Assembly (NCBI GenBank): GCA_020027205.1
Contig: JAHRAQ010000019.1
Coordinates: 1 to 46,617 of the forward strand
From: Nitrospirales bacterium
Lineage (GTDB): Bacteria > Nitrospirota > Nitrospiria > Nitrospirales > UBA8639
Direction of reading: 5' to 3'
DNA length: 46,617 bases
Positions 20,055 through 28,354 of the stretch are shown in pieces. The position numbers were made by a program, and so were the translations under genes. The notes under the pieces are model-generated. The model saw only the letters and a program-made list of their open reading frames with translations, was not told the DNA's origin and ran no database searches. The number at the start of each line of letters is the position of its first letter. Positions within the stretch are counted from its first letter, which is position 1.

Positions 20055-21048
20055 GTCGCAACGCCTCTCGCAGTTGCGTGACGGTGACGGCGGCGGTGCC
20101 CAGCATTCCCACGGCCACCCCGGCGGCATGGTTGGCGAGAGCCGCGCTGTCCGGGATCGACGCGCCCGTGCTCATGGCCAGGGCCAGGGCGCCCACCAGG
20201 GTGTCGCCGGCGCCGGTGACGTCATAGACTTCACGGGCCATGGCCGTGATGTGCCGACTCTTGCCCGTATCTTCGCACAAACTGATGCCCCGCTCGCCTC
20301 TGGTCACCAGCACGGCCTCGCAGCCAAGTCGCCGGCGCAGTTGATGGCCGATGGCGTGGATGGCCCGGTCGTCGCGCGCGGCGCAGCCCGCGGCCTGTTC
20401 GGCTTCCAGGTGATTGGGCGTCACGATGGTGACCCCCGCGTAATACGGCATGTGGGCGACCTTGGGATCGACCAGCACGGGAATGCGCCGGCGGCGCGCA
20501 ATCTGCACCAGTCGGGCCATCAACTCCGACGTGACGACGCCCTTGCAGTAATCGGACACCACGATGCAGGACAGCGACGGGAGTTGCCGTTCGATGTAAC
20601 GCAACAGCGCCTTGGTCGACGCGGGCGGCACGTCATCCGGCCGTTCGACGTCGTAGCGCACGGCGTGTTGGCGATGGACGACGACCCTGGTTTTCTTGGT
20701 CGTGGGCCGCTTCCGGTCGACAAGAATCCCCGGATGGGGTTTGCCGTTCAGGCGCAATGTTTTCATCAACGCCCGTCCGGCGTCGTCGCCGCCGATGACG
20801 CCGCAGAGCAGCGCCCGCCCTCCCAGGGACAGAATGTTCTGATACACGTTGGCGGCGCCGCCCGGCCGCAGGGATTCCCGTTCCACGCGCACCACGGGCA
20901 CGGGCGCTTCGGGAGAAATCCGGCTGGTGCCGCCCCAGAGGTAGTGATCCAGCATGAGGTCGCCGAGCACCAGCACGCGGCCCCCGGAAAACCGGCGAAG
21001 GTGCCGCTCCAGCGAGGCCGGGGCGCGTGTTGTGGTGTTCTTACTCAA
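20041..21048 (-). CDS. rfaE1: D-glycero-beta-D-manno-heptose-7-phosphate kinase (RfaE domain I)
   Basis: A 335-aa pfkB-family sugar kinase that phosphorylates heptose-7-phosphate at C1 on the way to ADP-heptose for the LPS core. Evidence: VLVLGDLMLDHYLWGGTSRI at the N-terminus, SLRPGGAANVYQNILSLGG, KKTRVVVHRQHAVRYDVER, and the anion-hole/catalytic signature DVTGAGDTLVGALALAM near residue 285. It lacks the C-terminal cytidylyltransferase-like domain of bifunctional HldE, so ADP-heptose formation needs a separate RfaE2. It overlaps lepB by 8 bp and kdsB by 14 bp. Confidence 0.93.
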   Translation of the reverse strand: MSKNTTTRAPASLERHLRRFSGGRVLVLGDLMLDHYLWGGTSRISPEAPVPVVRVERESLRPGGAANVYQNILSLGGRALLCGVIGGDDAGRALMKTLRLNGKPHPGILVDRKRPTTKKTRVVVHRQHAVRYDVERPDDVPPASTKALLRYIERQLPSLSCIVVSDYCKGVVTSELMARLVQIARRRRIPVLVDPKVAHMPYYAGVTIVTPNHLEAEQAAGCAARDDRAIHAIGHQLRRRLGCEAVLVTRGERGISLCEDTGKSRHITAMAREVYDVTGAGDTLVGALALAMSTGASIPDSAALANHAAGVAVGMLGTAAVTVTQLREALRRAGA

Positions 21049-21787
21049 TGCTTTTGCCGATGCGGCTCCATCGAATCCATTCCGTCCACGCGCCGCGGCC
21101 GTTCCACGACCAGTAGACGAGAAACGCGCGCCCTTTGATCTTGCGCCGCTGCACGTAGCCCCAGAAACGGCTGTCCAGACTCTGGTCGCGGTTGTCGCCC
21201 ATGACGAAGTAGGAATCCTCCGGCACCGTGCGGGCGTCGAAGTTGTCGCGGGGGGTGAACCGGCCGTCGATCATGCCGGGGTCCACGCGCTGCGTGAACG
21301 CCGCGTCGTGAAACGGCTCGCCGTTGATGTGCACGACTTTGTTTTCCATGCGGATGGTGTCTCCGGGCACCCCGATGATGCGCTTGATGAAATCCTTCTG
21401 TTCGTCTTCGGGATACCGAAAGACAACGATGTCCCCCCGTTGGGGGCCGTCAAACTCAATGAGCGCGTCGGAGGCATAGCAGGTGACCGGCGGAAACGAG
21501 ACTTCCCATTCGCATTCCCCCGGCAGGTGCAGGCCATAGGCGAGTTTGTTGACGAGAATATGATCCCCGACCAGCAAACTGGGAATCATGGACCCCGATG
21601 GAATCTTGAACGCCTGAACGATAAACGCCCGGACGGTCAGCGCGAGAATCACCGCGAGGAGGATGGCTTCGGCGTATTCCCGCCACAACGATTTTTTCGG
21701 CGCGGGGGCGCCGCCGCCGGCCCGTTCCCCGGACGACGCAAGACCGGCGCCCGTGCCGGCGGCGGTCGGCGGCGCGGCCTCCGTCAT
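21041..21787 (-). CDS. lepB: Signal peptidase I
   Basis: A 248-aa inner-membrane protease that removes signal peptides from exported proteins. A 33-residue Ala/Gly/Pro-rich N-terminus precedes one membrane segment (about 41-57). The catalytic Ser66 lies in [14 protein letters not shown] and the catalytic Lys135 in [12 protein letters not shown]. The final conserved box is [17 protein letters not shown]. Its ATG overlaps the lepA stop (ATGA, 21784-21787), the common lepA-lepB arrangement. Confidence 0.97.
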   Translation of the reverse strand: MTEAAPPTAAGTGAGLASSGERAGGGAPAPKKSLWREYAEAILLAVILALTVRAFIVQAFKIPSGSMIPSLLVGDHILVNKLAYGLHLPGECEWEVSFPPVTCYASDALIEFDGPQRGDIVVFRYPEDEQKDFIKRIIGVPGDTIRMENKVVHINGEPFHDAAFTQRVDPGMIDGRFTPRDNFDARTVPEDSYFVMGDNRDQSLDSRFWGYVQRRKIKGRAFLVYWSWNGRGAWTEWIRWSRIGKSIE

Positions 21788-23592
21788 GCGTCACCCCGGA
21801 CTTTCAGCAGCGCCAGAAAGGCTTCCTGCGGGACGTCCACGCGCCCGATCTGCTTCATCCGTTTCTTGCCCTGTTTTTGTTTTTCCCAGAGTTTCCGTTT
21901 GCGCGTGATGTCGCCGCCGTAACATTTCGCGGTGACGTTTTTCTTCATGGCGGACACCGTCTCGCGCGCGATCACGCGCTTGCCGATCGCGGCCTGGATG
22001 GCGACCTCAAACATCTGCCGTGGAATCAGTTCTTTCATTTTTTCCACCAACTGCCGGGCGCGCGCGGCGGATTTCTCCTTGTGCGTGATGCACGACAGGG
22101 CATCGATGGTTTCGCCGTTCAGCAGCAGGTCCAGTTTCACCATGTCCGATTCCCGGTACTCGGTGAACTCGTAATCCAGCGAGGCGTAGCCCTGCGTGCG
22201 CGATTTTAATTTGTCGTAAAAATCCGCCACCATTTCGTTCAGGGGCAATTCATAGTTCAGCAGGATGCGGGTGGGGTCAAGGTACTGCAAACGCTGCTGG
22301 ACGCCGCGCCGCTCCTGGCACAGGGAGATGATGTTGCCGGCGTACTGTTCCGGCGCGATGATCGTGGCCAGAATAAAAGGTTCCTCCGTGCGCGCCACGG
22401 CGTCGGCGGCGGGAAACGCGGCGGGATTGTCGATGTCCATGGTGTTCCCGTCGTGCGTTCTGACGCGGTAAATCACGGTGGGCGCCGTGCCGATGAGTTC
22501 CAGACCGTATTCGCGGTGCAGGCGTTCACGAATAATTTCCATATGCAGAAGGCCCAGGAACCCGCACCGAAAACCGAAACCCAGCGCCAGCGACGATTCC
22601 GGTTCGTACACAAACGAGGCGTCGTTGAGCCGGAGTTTGTCCAGCGAGTCCCGCAGGTTCTCATAATCCGCGTGGTCCATCGTGTACAGCCCGCAGAACA
22701 CCATGGGCTTGACCTCGCGGTAGCCCGGCAGCGGCGCGTCCGTGGGGCGGTCGGCCTGCGTCAGCGTGTCCCCGATTTTGGTGTCGGACACGTCTTTCAT
22801 GCCGGCGACCACGTAGCCCACCGCCCCGACCGTCAACTCCCCGCGCTTCGTGCGCTTGGGGGCAAACACCCCGACCTCCGAGACCGCAAACGTGCGTTGC
22901 GTGGACAGGAACCGGATCGTCATGCCGGGTTTGACCGCGCCGTCGACGATGCGAACCAGCACAATCGCGCCCTGATAACTGTCGAACCAGGAATCACAGA
23001 CCAGCGCCTTGAGCGGGGCATCGACGTCGCCCGCGGGCGGAGGCACGTGCCGGACGACGGCATTCAGCACCTCGTCCACGCCGCTCCCCTGCTTCGCGCT
23101 GACCAGCAGCGGCTCCCGCGTCTCCAGGCGCAGGACTTCGTTGATTTGCCGGCGGACGCCGTCGATGTCCGCGCTGGGCAGATCGATTTTATTGATCACG
23201 GGAAGAATCACGAGATGGTTGGCCAGGGCAAGATAGGCGTTGGCGATGGTCTGGGCCTCCACGCCCTGCGTGGCGTCCACGAGAAGGAGGGCGCCTTCGC
23301 AGGCCGCCAGACTGCGCGAGACTTCATAGGTAAAGTCCACGTGCCCGGGGGTGTCGATGAGATTCAGTTGATACGTCTGCCCGTCATGGGCCTTGTAGGA
23401 AGTGGTCACGGCGCGGGCCTTGATGGTGATGCCGCGCTCGCGTTCCAGGTCCATGTCGTCCAGGATTTGCTCGCGAAACTCCCGTGGCGTCACGGCGCCG
23501 GTCAACTCCAGAAACCGGTCGGCCAGCGTGGACTTCCCGTGGTCAATATGGGCGATGATGGAAAAGTTGCGGATCGCGGAAACGGTGTTCAT
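21784..23592 (-). CDS. lepA: Elongation factor 4 (LepA)
   Basis: A 602-aa translational GTPase that acts on the ribosome. G1 is [15 protein letters not shown]; the switch region follows in [13 protein letters not shown]3 is [17 protein letters not shown]4 is NKIDLPSAD. The LepA-specific C-terminal domain is seen in GETIDALS and [20 protein letters not shown]. The ATG at 23592 is preferred over an in-frame GTG three codons upstream. It heads the operon and is read from the promoter at 23668-23696. Confidence 0.97.
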   Translation of the reverse strand: MNTVSAIRNFSIIAHIDHGKSTLADRFLELTGAVTPREFREQILDDMDLERERGITIKARAVTTSYKAHDGQTYQLNLIDTPGHVDFTYEVSRSLAACEGALLLVDATQGVEAQTIANAYLALANHLVILPVINKIDLPSADIDGVRRQINEVLRLETREPLLVSAKQGSGVDEVLNAVVRHVPPPAGDVDAPLKALVCDSWFDSYQGAIVLVRIVDGAVKPGMTIRFLSTQRTFAVSEVGVFAPKRTKRGELTVGAVGYVVAGMKDVSDTKIGDTLTQADRPTDAPLPGYREVKPMVFCGLYTMDHADYENLRDSLDKLRLNDASFVYEPESSLALGFGFRCGFLGLLHMEIIRERLHREYGLELIGTAPTVIYRVRTHDGNTMDIDNPAAFPAADAVARTEEPFILATIIAPEQYAGNIISLCQERRGVQQRLQYLDPTRILLNYELPLNEMVADFYDKLKSRTQGYASLDYEFTEYRESDMVKLDLLLNGETIDALSCITHKEKSAARARQLVEKMKELIPRQMFEVAIQAAIGKRVIARETVSAMKKNVTAKCYGGDITRKRKLWEKQKQGKKRMKQIGRVDVPQEAFLALLKVRGDA

Positions 23593-23667
23593 GGTGACCA
23601 CGGGCCGACGCGGCGCCGCCGGATGTTGACGCTGTTGTGATGATGTGGGTACGGCGACAATCCTGCA

Positions 23668-23696
23668 ATTCTATGGCGGCCCCGGCGTCTTGTCAA
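23668..23696 (-). promoter_or_regulatory. Sigma70-type promoter of the lepA operon
   Basis: On the minus strand, TTGACA (23696-23691) and TAGAAT (23673-23668) are separated by exactly 17 bp, a near-consensus pair. Transcription would start near 23661, giving a leader of about 70 nt before the lepA ATG. The promoter lies in unique DNA between the gene and the repeat block. Confidence 0.75.
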
Positions 23697-24020
23697 AGAC
23701 AGCACACGATTCCGGCGCCGCCGGCGCCACCCCTCCTCTCCGTCATTCCCGCCTTTCTCTTGCTGTCATTCCCGACCCCCGAATGGGAACGTCGGGGGCA
23801 GGCGTTAGTAGTCGGGAATCCATCCTTCTTTTTTATCCCGTCCGGAGAAGAAAACGGATAGGAAAAACAACAGAAGGATGGATTCCCGACAAAAGACGTC
23901 GGGAATGACGGAGGGGGTAAAGGCCGTCATGCCTGCATCTCTCTCCTTCCGTCATGTCTTCTCTTCTCTTCTCTTTCTGTCATTCCCGACATTAGTAGTC
24001 GGGAATCCATCCTTCCGTTC
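23697..24020. repeat. Repeat block between divergent lepA and bioA
   Basis: A hairpin with the 27-bp insert (23777-23803) spans 23766-23828. After a purine-rich spacer comes a reversed hairpin GGATGGATTCCCGACAAAAG...GGGAATGACGG at about 23876-23912; together they form a composite unit. Another ordinary hairpin lies at about 23979-24014. No gene is seen. Confidence 0.8.
23777..23803 (+). repeat. 27-bp palindromic insert (module M2), copy 2
   Basis: CCCCCGAATGGGAACG and TCGGGGGCAGG are inserted between CATTCCCGA and CGTTAGTAGTCGGGAAT, the same point as in the other copies. Confidence 0.75.
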
Positions 24021-24028
24021 GTGCCCTG

Positions 24029-24058
24029 TTGTGACATCGGCAAGGCAATGGCTACAAT
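24029..24058 (+). promoter_or_regulatory. Candidate bioA promoter, possibly leaderless
   Basis: TTGTGA (24029-24034), 18 bp, TACAAT (24053-24058). The predicted start at about 24065-24066 coincides with the ATG at 24066, so the transcript may have no leader. No Shine-Dalgarno is seen before that ATG, which is consistent. Confidence 0.4.
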
Positions 24059-24065
24059 GCCCGTT

Positions 24066-25520
24066 ATGGGAAACATGTCCCTGAAACCAGAAAAAAAATC
24101 AGGACGCCGGGCCACGCGCGCGAAACCGCGCGAGTCCGGCAGGCGTGCCGCCGGGGCCTCGAAACTGGCGCGATGGGACAAGCAATACGTGTGGCATCCG
24201 TTCACGCAGATGCGGGAATGGGAGAACGACGTCCCGCTCATCATCGAACACGGCAAGGGGGCCTGGCTCTACGACGAGCATGGCGCCAAATATCTGGACG
24301 GCACTTCGTCCATCTGGGTCAACCTGCACGGGCATCGGCATCGCGCCATCGACCGGGCCATCGAACGCCAACTCCGCAAGGTGGCCCACAGCACGCTGCT
24401 GGGCGCGGCCAGCCCGCCGTCCATTCTGCTGGCCAGAGAACTTGTCCGTCTCGCCCCGAAAGGGCTGACGCGCGTGTTTTATTCTGACAACGGCTCCACG
24501 GCCGTCGAGGTCGCGCTGAAAATGGCCGTGCAATACTGGCGGCAGCAACGCCCGCCGCGCGCCCGGCGCAGGGAGTTCATCCGTCTGGACGCCGCCTATC
24601 ACGGCGACACCGTGGGGAGCATGAGCGTGGGCGGCCAGCCTCTCTTTCACCGAAGTTTTCAGGACCTCCTGTTTCCCACTCATGCCGTGCCCGCCCCCTA
24701 CTGTTATCGATGCCCCCTGCAACTGCGGTTCCCTTCGTGCGGAACGGCCTGTCTTGATCCGTTGGAACAGATTCTGAAACGACGGCGCGGGCGGATTGCC
24801 GGGGTGATCGTCGAACCCCTGGTGCAGGCGGTCGCGGGCATGATCACGCAGCCGCCGGGTTATCTCGCCCGTGTGCGGGCGTTGTGCGCGAAATATGACG
24901 CGCTGCTGATTGTCGATGAAGTGGCCACGGGATTTGGCCGCACCGGTACCATGTTCGCCTGCGAACAGGAGCGCGTGACGCCGGACCTGTTGTGTCTGGC
25001 CAAGGGATGCACCGGCGGCTATCTGCCCCTCGGCGCCACCCTCGCCACGGACAGAGTGTATGAGGCGTTTCTCGGTACGCACGACGACCGCAAAACGTTT
25101 TTTCACGGCCACAGTTACACGGGCAACGCGCTGGGCTGCGCCGCGGCGCTGGCCAATCTGGAGGTGTTTAAAAAAGAAAAGACGCTGGCTCGTGTTCGCA
25201 AGCGGGCGACGTTGCTGCGCGCGCTGTTGCGGTCACTGGCGCGAGAGCCGATGGTGGGAGACGTTCGTCAATGCGGGTTGATGGCGGGCATCGAACTGGT
25301 GGCCGACGGCACCCGCGCGCCGTTCCCCTTTGCCGCGCGCATGGGCGACCGCGTGGCCGCGGAATGCCGTCGGCGCGGCCTGCTGATCCGGCCCATCGGC
25401 GACGTGGTGATTCTGGTGCCCCCGCTGGCCGTGTCGGAACGGGAGTTGCGGCGCATGGCGGATATTCTGCTGGCCGCCTGCCGCCGCGTACACGAGACAC
25501 GCCGCGCACCACGGCGGTGA
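24066..25520 (+). CDS. bioA: Adenosylmethionine-8-amino-7-oxononanoate aminotransferase
   Basis: A protein of about 484 aa (start at 24066 or 24075), a fold-type I PLP enzyme that makes DAPA from KAPA using SAM as amino donor in biotin synthesis. The BioA-type N-terminus is intact: WHPFTQMREWEND, LDGTSSIWVNLHGHRH. The PLP site is seen in YSDNGSTAVEVALKMA, AYHGDTVGSMSVGG, LIVDEVATGFGRTG and the Schiff-base Lys in CLAKGCTGGYLPLGA. The first 25 residues are basic filler (KPEKKSGRRATRAKPRESGR), longer than usual. No other bio gene is near; the neighbours are lepA (divergent) and repeats. Confidence 0.93.
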   Translation: MGNMSLKPEKKSGRRATRAKPRESGRRAAGASKLARWDKQYVWHPFTQMREWENDVPLIIEHGKGAWLYDEHGAKYLDGTSSIWVNLHGHRHRAIDRAIERQLRKVAHSTLLGAASPPSILLARELVRLAPKGLTRVFYSDNGSTAVEVALKMAVQYWRQQRPPRARRREFIRLDAAYHGDTVGSMSVGGQPLFHRSFQDLLFPTHAVPAPYCYRCPLQLRFPSCGTACLDPLEQILKRRRGRIAGVIVEPLVQAVAGMITQPPGYLARVRALCAKYDALLIVDEVATGFGRTGTMFACEQERVTPDLLCLAKGCTGGYLPLGATLATDRVYEAFLGTHDDRKTFFHGHSYTGNALGCAAALANLEVFKKEKTLARVRKRATLLRALLRSLAREPMVGDVRQCGLMAGIELVADGTRAPFPFAARMGDRVAAECRRRGLLIRPIGDVVILVPPLAVSERELRRMADILLAACRRVHETRRAPRR

Positions 25521-26002
25521 ATGGCGCCGCCGTTATCGGGCACGCGACGCCCTGAACCGTGCCCGCTCCCTTCCGTCATTGCCGCTCCTTCCTTCATGCC
25601 CGCTTTCTCCTTCCGTCATTCCCGCTCCTCTCCTTCCGTCATTCCCGACGTTAGTAGTCGGGAATCCATCCTTCAGTTTCCTTTTCTGTCTGTGGTGCGG
25701 AAAAGAAAAAACAACAACAAGATGGATTCCCGACTAAGGATGTCGGGAATGACGGAGGGGGGTATTCCCGCCTTCTCTTTCCGTCATTCCCGCTCCTCTC
25801 TTTCCGTCATTCCCGACATTAGTAATCGGGAATCCATCCTTCAGTTTTCTTCTGTCCGTGATGTCGAAGGAAGGAACAATGAAAAAGAATGACGGAGGGG
25901 GGTTGCCATTAATCTCTTACGGATGGATTCCGCGCGCGCGCCGTTCTCCTGCCGTTGGACGTCGTCGACGCGAAATGACGGCACAAGAAAATCCGCGTCC
26001 GC
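25521..26002. repeat. Repeat block downstream of bioA
   Basis: No gene is seen. A composite element at about 25636-25759 has an ordinary hairpin, the spacer containing CTGTCTGTGGTGCGGAAAAG, and a reversed hairpin; it is nearly identical to the one at 35458-35581. Another ordinary hairpin lies at about 25806-25842, and a family B copy (TCTTACGGATGGATTCCGCG...CGTCGACGCGAAATGACGG) at about 25904-25981. Confidence 0.85.
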
Positions 26003-26374
26003 TTACTTTACCAGCAACCATTCCCCGTCCGCGTGTTCCTTGCGGAAGGTGAACGCGGTCTCGCCGTTGTCATCGGCAATCAGGCAGTCAATCTTCAGCG
26101 GATACCGGACGTGATCTTTGTCGGAAAACGGGATGCCTTCGGTTGCAAAACGAAGCGATTCGCTCTCCCCCGCCTCGATGCCCGGCAACTCGCCGTTGTG
26201 CTGCATCGTCGTGCAGGCCGTCATCATGTCGCGCAACGCGCTTCCGTAAGGACTCGCCTCAAAACGGGATTCGTGCGATGCCTCGTCGCGGGGGCGCGTG
26301 TCGTACCCCGATTCAGGCGACGCGCAGCCCGCCGCCAGCGTCGCACATGCCGCGATGAACAACATTTTCGTCAT
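26003..26374 (-). CDS. Small predicted lipoprotein
   Basis: A 123-aa protein with a lipoprotein signal MTKMLFIAACATLAAGC; the lipobox LAAGC places the lipidated Cys at residue 17. The mature part is acidic and soluble with two further Cys residues (TACTTMQ, KIDCLIAD), which may form a disulfide. I do not recognise the family. Its ATG overlaps the stop of the SAM hydrolase gene (26371-26374), making it the last gene of the nine-gene run. Confidence 0.75.
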   Translation of the reverse strand: MTKMLFIAACATLAAGCASPESGYDTRPRDEASHESRFEASPYGSALRDMMTACTTMQHNGELPGIEAGESESLRFATEGIPFSDKDHVRYPLKIDCLIADDNGETAFTFRKEHADGEWLLVK

Positions 26375-27201
26375 GACGTTTTCCTTTCCGCCCGGCGTAT
26401 TTCCACCGGCGCGCCGACCGCCACGCCAAGATGTTTCGCCGCGCTGGCTTCTTTCAGAAACACTTCGAGATACCCGTTGCCGTTGACCAACGTTGCCGGC
26501 GTGTCCGGCGCGCCCTGCGCGTAATGCGTTTTCAGGTTGTCAATCGTCACGCCGCCGAGGGTCAGCGTCAGCCCTTCCCGCCCGCCGGCGTCCTGTCCCT
26601 CCCGCCAGGCCTGAAGGTCGCCGGGCGTGACGTCGGTGATCACGTTGCCGAAGCGGTCGATGTGAGCGACGCGGCCATGCAGCGCGCCGTCCCGCACCGC
26701 CGGTTTGGGAATCGGCAGCACGCAGTAATCCGAAATCAGACGGCCGTAGGCGCCGGACGTTTGTCCGCGTGTCAGCCAGGCGGCCGAGGGCGCGAAGACG
26801 TCCCGTCCGTCAAACGTGGCGCCTTCCGCGTCCAGGTAAAACTGGCGGTTTTCAATCTGCCGAACCTCCACGCCGCGTTCGTTTTCAAAAATGCGGGACA
26901 GCACTCCGTTGTCCGGCGCGACAAAAAAATATCTCGACGTGGTGACGAGCAGCCTTCGGCGGGACGAGCCGACGCCGGGGTCCACGACCACCACGTGCAC
27001 GGTGCCGTCGGGAAAATAATGGTAGCAGGCGTTCAGCAGAAAGGCGGCTTCCTCAACGGCGTGCGGGGTGACGGCGTGTGAAATATCCACGACGCGCACC
27101 TGGTTGTTAATGCCGAGGATGACCCCTTTCATGCTGGCCGCGAACCAGTCGCGGTCGCCGAAGTCGGTCAGAAGCGTCACGACGGAAATGGCGGACGGCA
27201 T
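26371..27201 (-). CDS. SAM hydroxide adenosyltransferase / SAM hydrolase (DUF62)
   Basis: A 276-aa member of the fluorinase/duf62 family, which splits S-adenosylmethionine with water or hydroxide to adenosine and methionine. Family signatures: VTLLTDFGDRDWFAASMKG at the N-terminus, VVVDPGVGSSRR, FVAPDNGVLS, TFDGRDVFAPSAAWL, and HIDRFGNVITDV with NGNGYLEVF in the C-terminal barrel. The stop of greA lies 5 bp upstream and its own stop overlaps the lipoprotein gene. The physiological role of this family is poorly known; lowering SAM or making adenosine are the possibilities. Confidence 0.9.
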   Translation of the reverse strand: MPSAISVVTLLTDFGDRDWFAASMKGVILGINNQVRVVDISHAVTPHAVEEAAFLLNACYHYFPDGTVHVVVVDPGVGSSRRRLLVTTSRYFFVAPDNGVLSRIFENERGVEVRQIENRQFYLDAEGATFDGRDVFAPSAAWLTRGQTSGAYGRLISDYCVLPIPKPAVRDGALHGRVAHIDRFGNVITDVTPGDLQAWREGQDAGGREGLTLTLGGVTIDNLKTHYAQGAPDTPATLVNGNGYLEVFLKEASAAKHLGVAVGAPVEIRRAERKTS

Positions 27202-27206
27202 GACAA

Positions 27207-27680
27207 CTACTCCCGAAAAACAATGTCCCGAATTTCGTACTCGACCGTGCCCGCCGGACGGGTGACCCGCACCACGTCGCCCACGCGGCGTCCGATCAGT
27301 TGGCGCCCCAGCGGCGATTGTACGGAGATGGAGCCGCGTTTGACGTCGGCCTCTTCCTGCCCCAGGAGCGTGTAGGTTTTTTCTTCCTCCGACGCCGTGT
27401 CCAGAATGCGCACGGTCGCGCCGAACACGACGGTGTCGCCGGCGCCCGCGCCGACTTCGATCACCTCCGCCTGCCCCAGTTTCTGTTCGAGTTCCGTGAT
27501 GCGCGTGTCCAGAAACGCCTGGTGTTCCTTGGCCGCCTTGAACTCGGCGTTTTCCCGCAAATCACCGTGCTCTCGCGCTTCGGCAATGTCCCGGATGTTT
27601 TGCGGACGATCCACCTTCCGTATTTTTTCCAACTCGGCCTTGAGGGCCTCATACCCTTTTTTCGTCATCGGGATTCGCAT
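27207..27680 (-). CDS. greA: Transcription elongation factor GreA
   Basis: A 157-aa protein of standard length that rescues backtracked RNA polymerase by stimulating transcript cleavage. The N-terminal coiled coil carries the acidic tip in REHGDLRENAEFKAAKE, and the C-terminal FKBP-like domain ends SPLGRQLIGRRVGDVVRV. The start [17 protein letters not shown] lies inside the 3' end of the AlkB-like gene (16-bp overlap). It is co-transcribed with carB and the SAM hydrolase gene. Confidence 0.97.
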   Translation of the reverse strand: MRIPMTKKGYEALKAELEKIRKVDRPQNIRDIAEAREHGDLRENAEFKAAKEHQAFLDTRITELEQKLGQAEVIEVGAGAGDTVVFGATVRILDTASEEEKTYTLLGQEEADVKRGSISVQSPLGRQLIGRRVGDVVRVTRPAGTVEYEIRDIVFRE

Positions 27681-28354
27681 GAAGTACTCCGTGTGTGTCG
27701 GCGCGCCGGCGTTCGCGGGTCGCGCGGCGCGATTATTCGAAACGTCAGGTTAATGCGCACGCCCGTCGTCCGCGCGGTTTTGGGAATCCGGTGCAGCCAG
27801 TGATGTTGCGTGGCGCCGCGCATCAGCAGACCACTGCCGTGCGTCAGCATGATGTCTCTTCGCGCGGCGTTCGACTTGTGCTTCATCTGAAACGCGCGCG
27901 CCGCTCCAAAACTGACGGAGCCGATGACGGGGTGCTCGCCCAATTCGCGTTCGTCGTCGCTGTGCCAGGCGACGCCGTGCGTCCCGTCCCGGTACAAGTT
28001 CAGCAGCACGCTGTTGAAGGCCGCCGCCGACACGGTTTCGATGGCGTCCCTGATGGTCAGCAGCGTGGCCGTCCATGGCGCGGTCTCGACGGTGATGCCG
28101 GAATAAGCGTAGGTCTTGCCGGGGTCGCCGTGCCATGCCGTGAGCCGGGGGAGGTCGCGCGTTGTTCCGTAGAGGCGTATCGTTTCCTGTTTCCAGTCAA
28201 TTTCCCCCGCCCCCGGCGTGAGCGCGGCGAACAGGACGTCGGCCTCCCCCGGTGAAAACAGCGACGGATACAGCCACACGTCGGCGTCGGGCATGTCGAT
28301 GCGCATGGCGTTGCGCCCGCACGGCTGCGTCGTCCCGGCGCTCATGTGCGTCAT
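27665..28354 (-). CDS. AlkB-like 2-oxoglutarate/Fe(II) dioxygenase
   Basis: A 229-aa protein. The iron site is visible as H-x-D in [13 protein letters not shown] and the distal His in [13 protein letters not shown]; the 2-oxoglutarate Arg lies in [11 protein letters not shown]. The nucleotide-recognition-lid region [18 protein letters not shown] matches the AlkB homologue group that removes alkyl lesions from nucleic acids. DNA or RNA repair is the likely role. The ATG overlaps the carB stop (28351-28354), so it is coupled to carB. The last about 15 residues are basic and overlap greA. Confidence 0.88.
   Translation of the reverse strand: MTHMSAGTTQPCGRNAMRIDMPDADVWLYPSLFSPGEADVLFAALTPGAGEIDWKQETIRLYGTTRDLPRLTAWHGDPGKTYAYSGITVETAPWTATLLTIRDAIETVSAAAFNSVLLNLYRDGTHGVAWHSDDERELGEHPVIGSVSFGAARAFQMKHKSNAARRDIMLTHGSGLLMRGATQHHWLHRIPKTARTTGVRINLTFRIIAPRDPRTPARRHTRSTSCESR

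Noticed and set aside
20055..20129. Longer N-terminus for kdsB starting at 20129
   Set aside because: The extra 25 residues lie inside rfaE1 and are Pro/Arg-rich filler; the conserved fold starts a few residues after the GTG at 20054.
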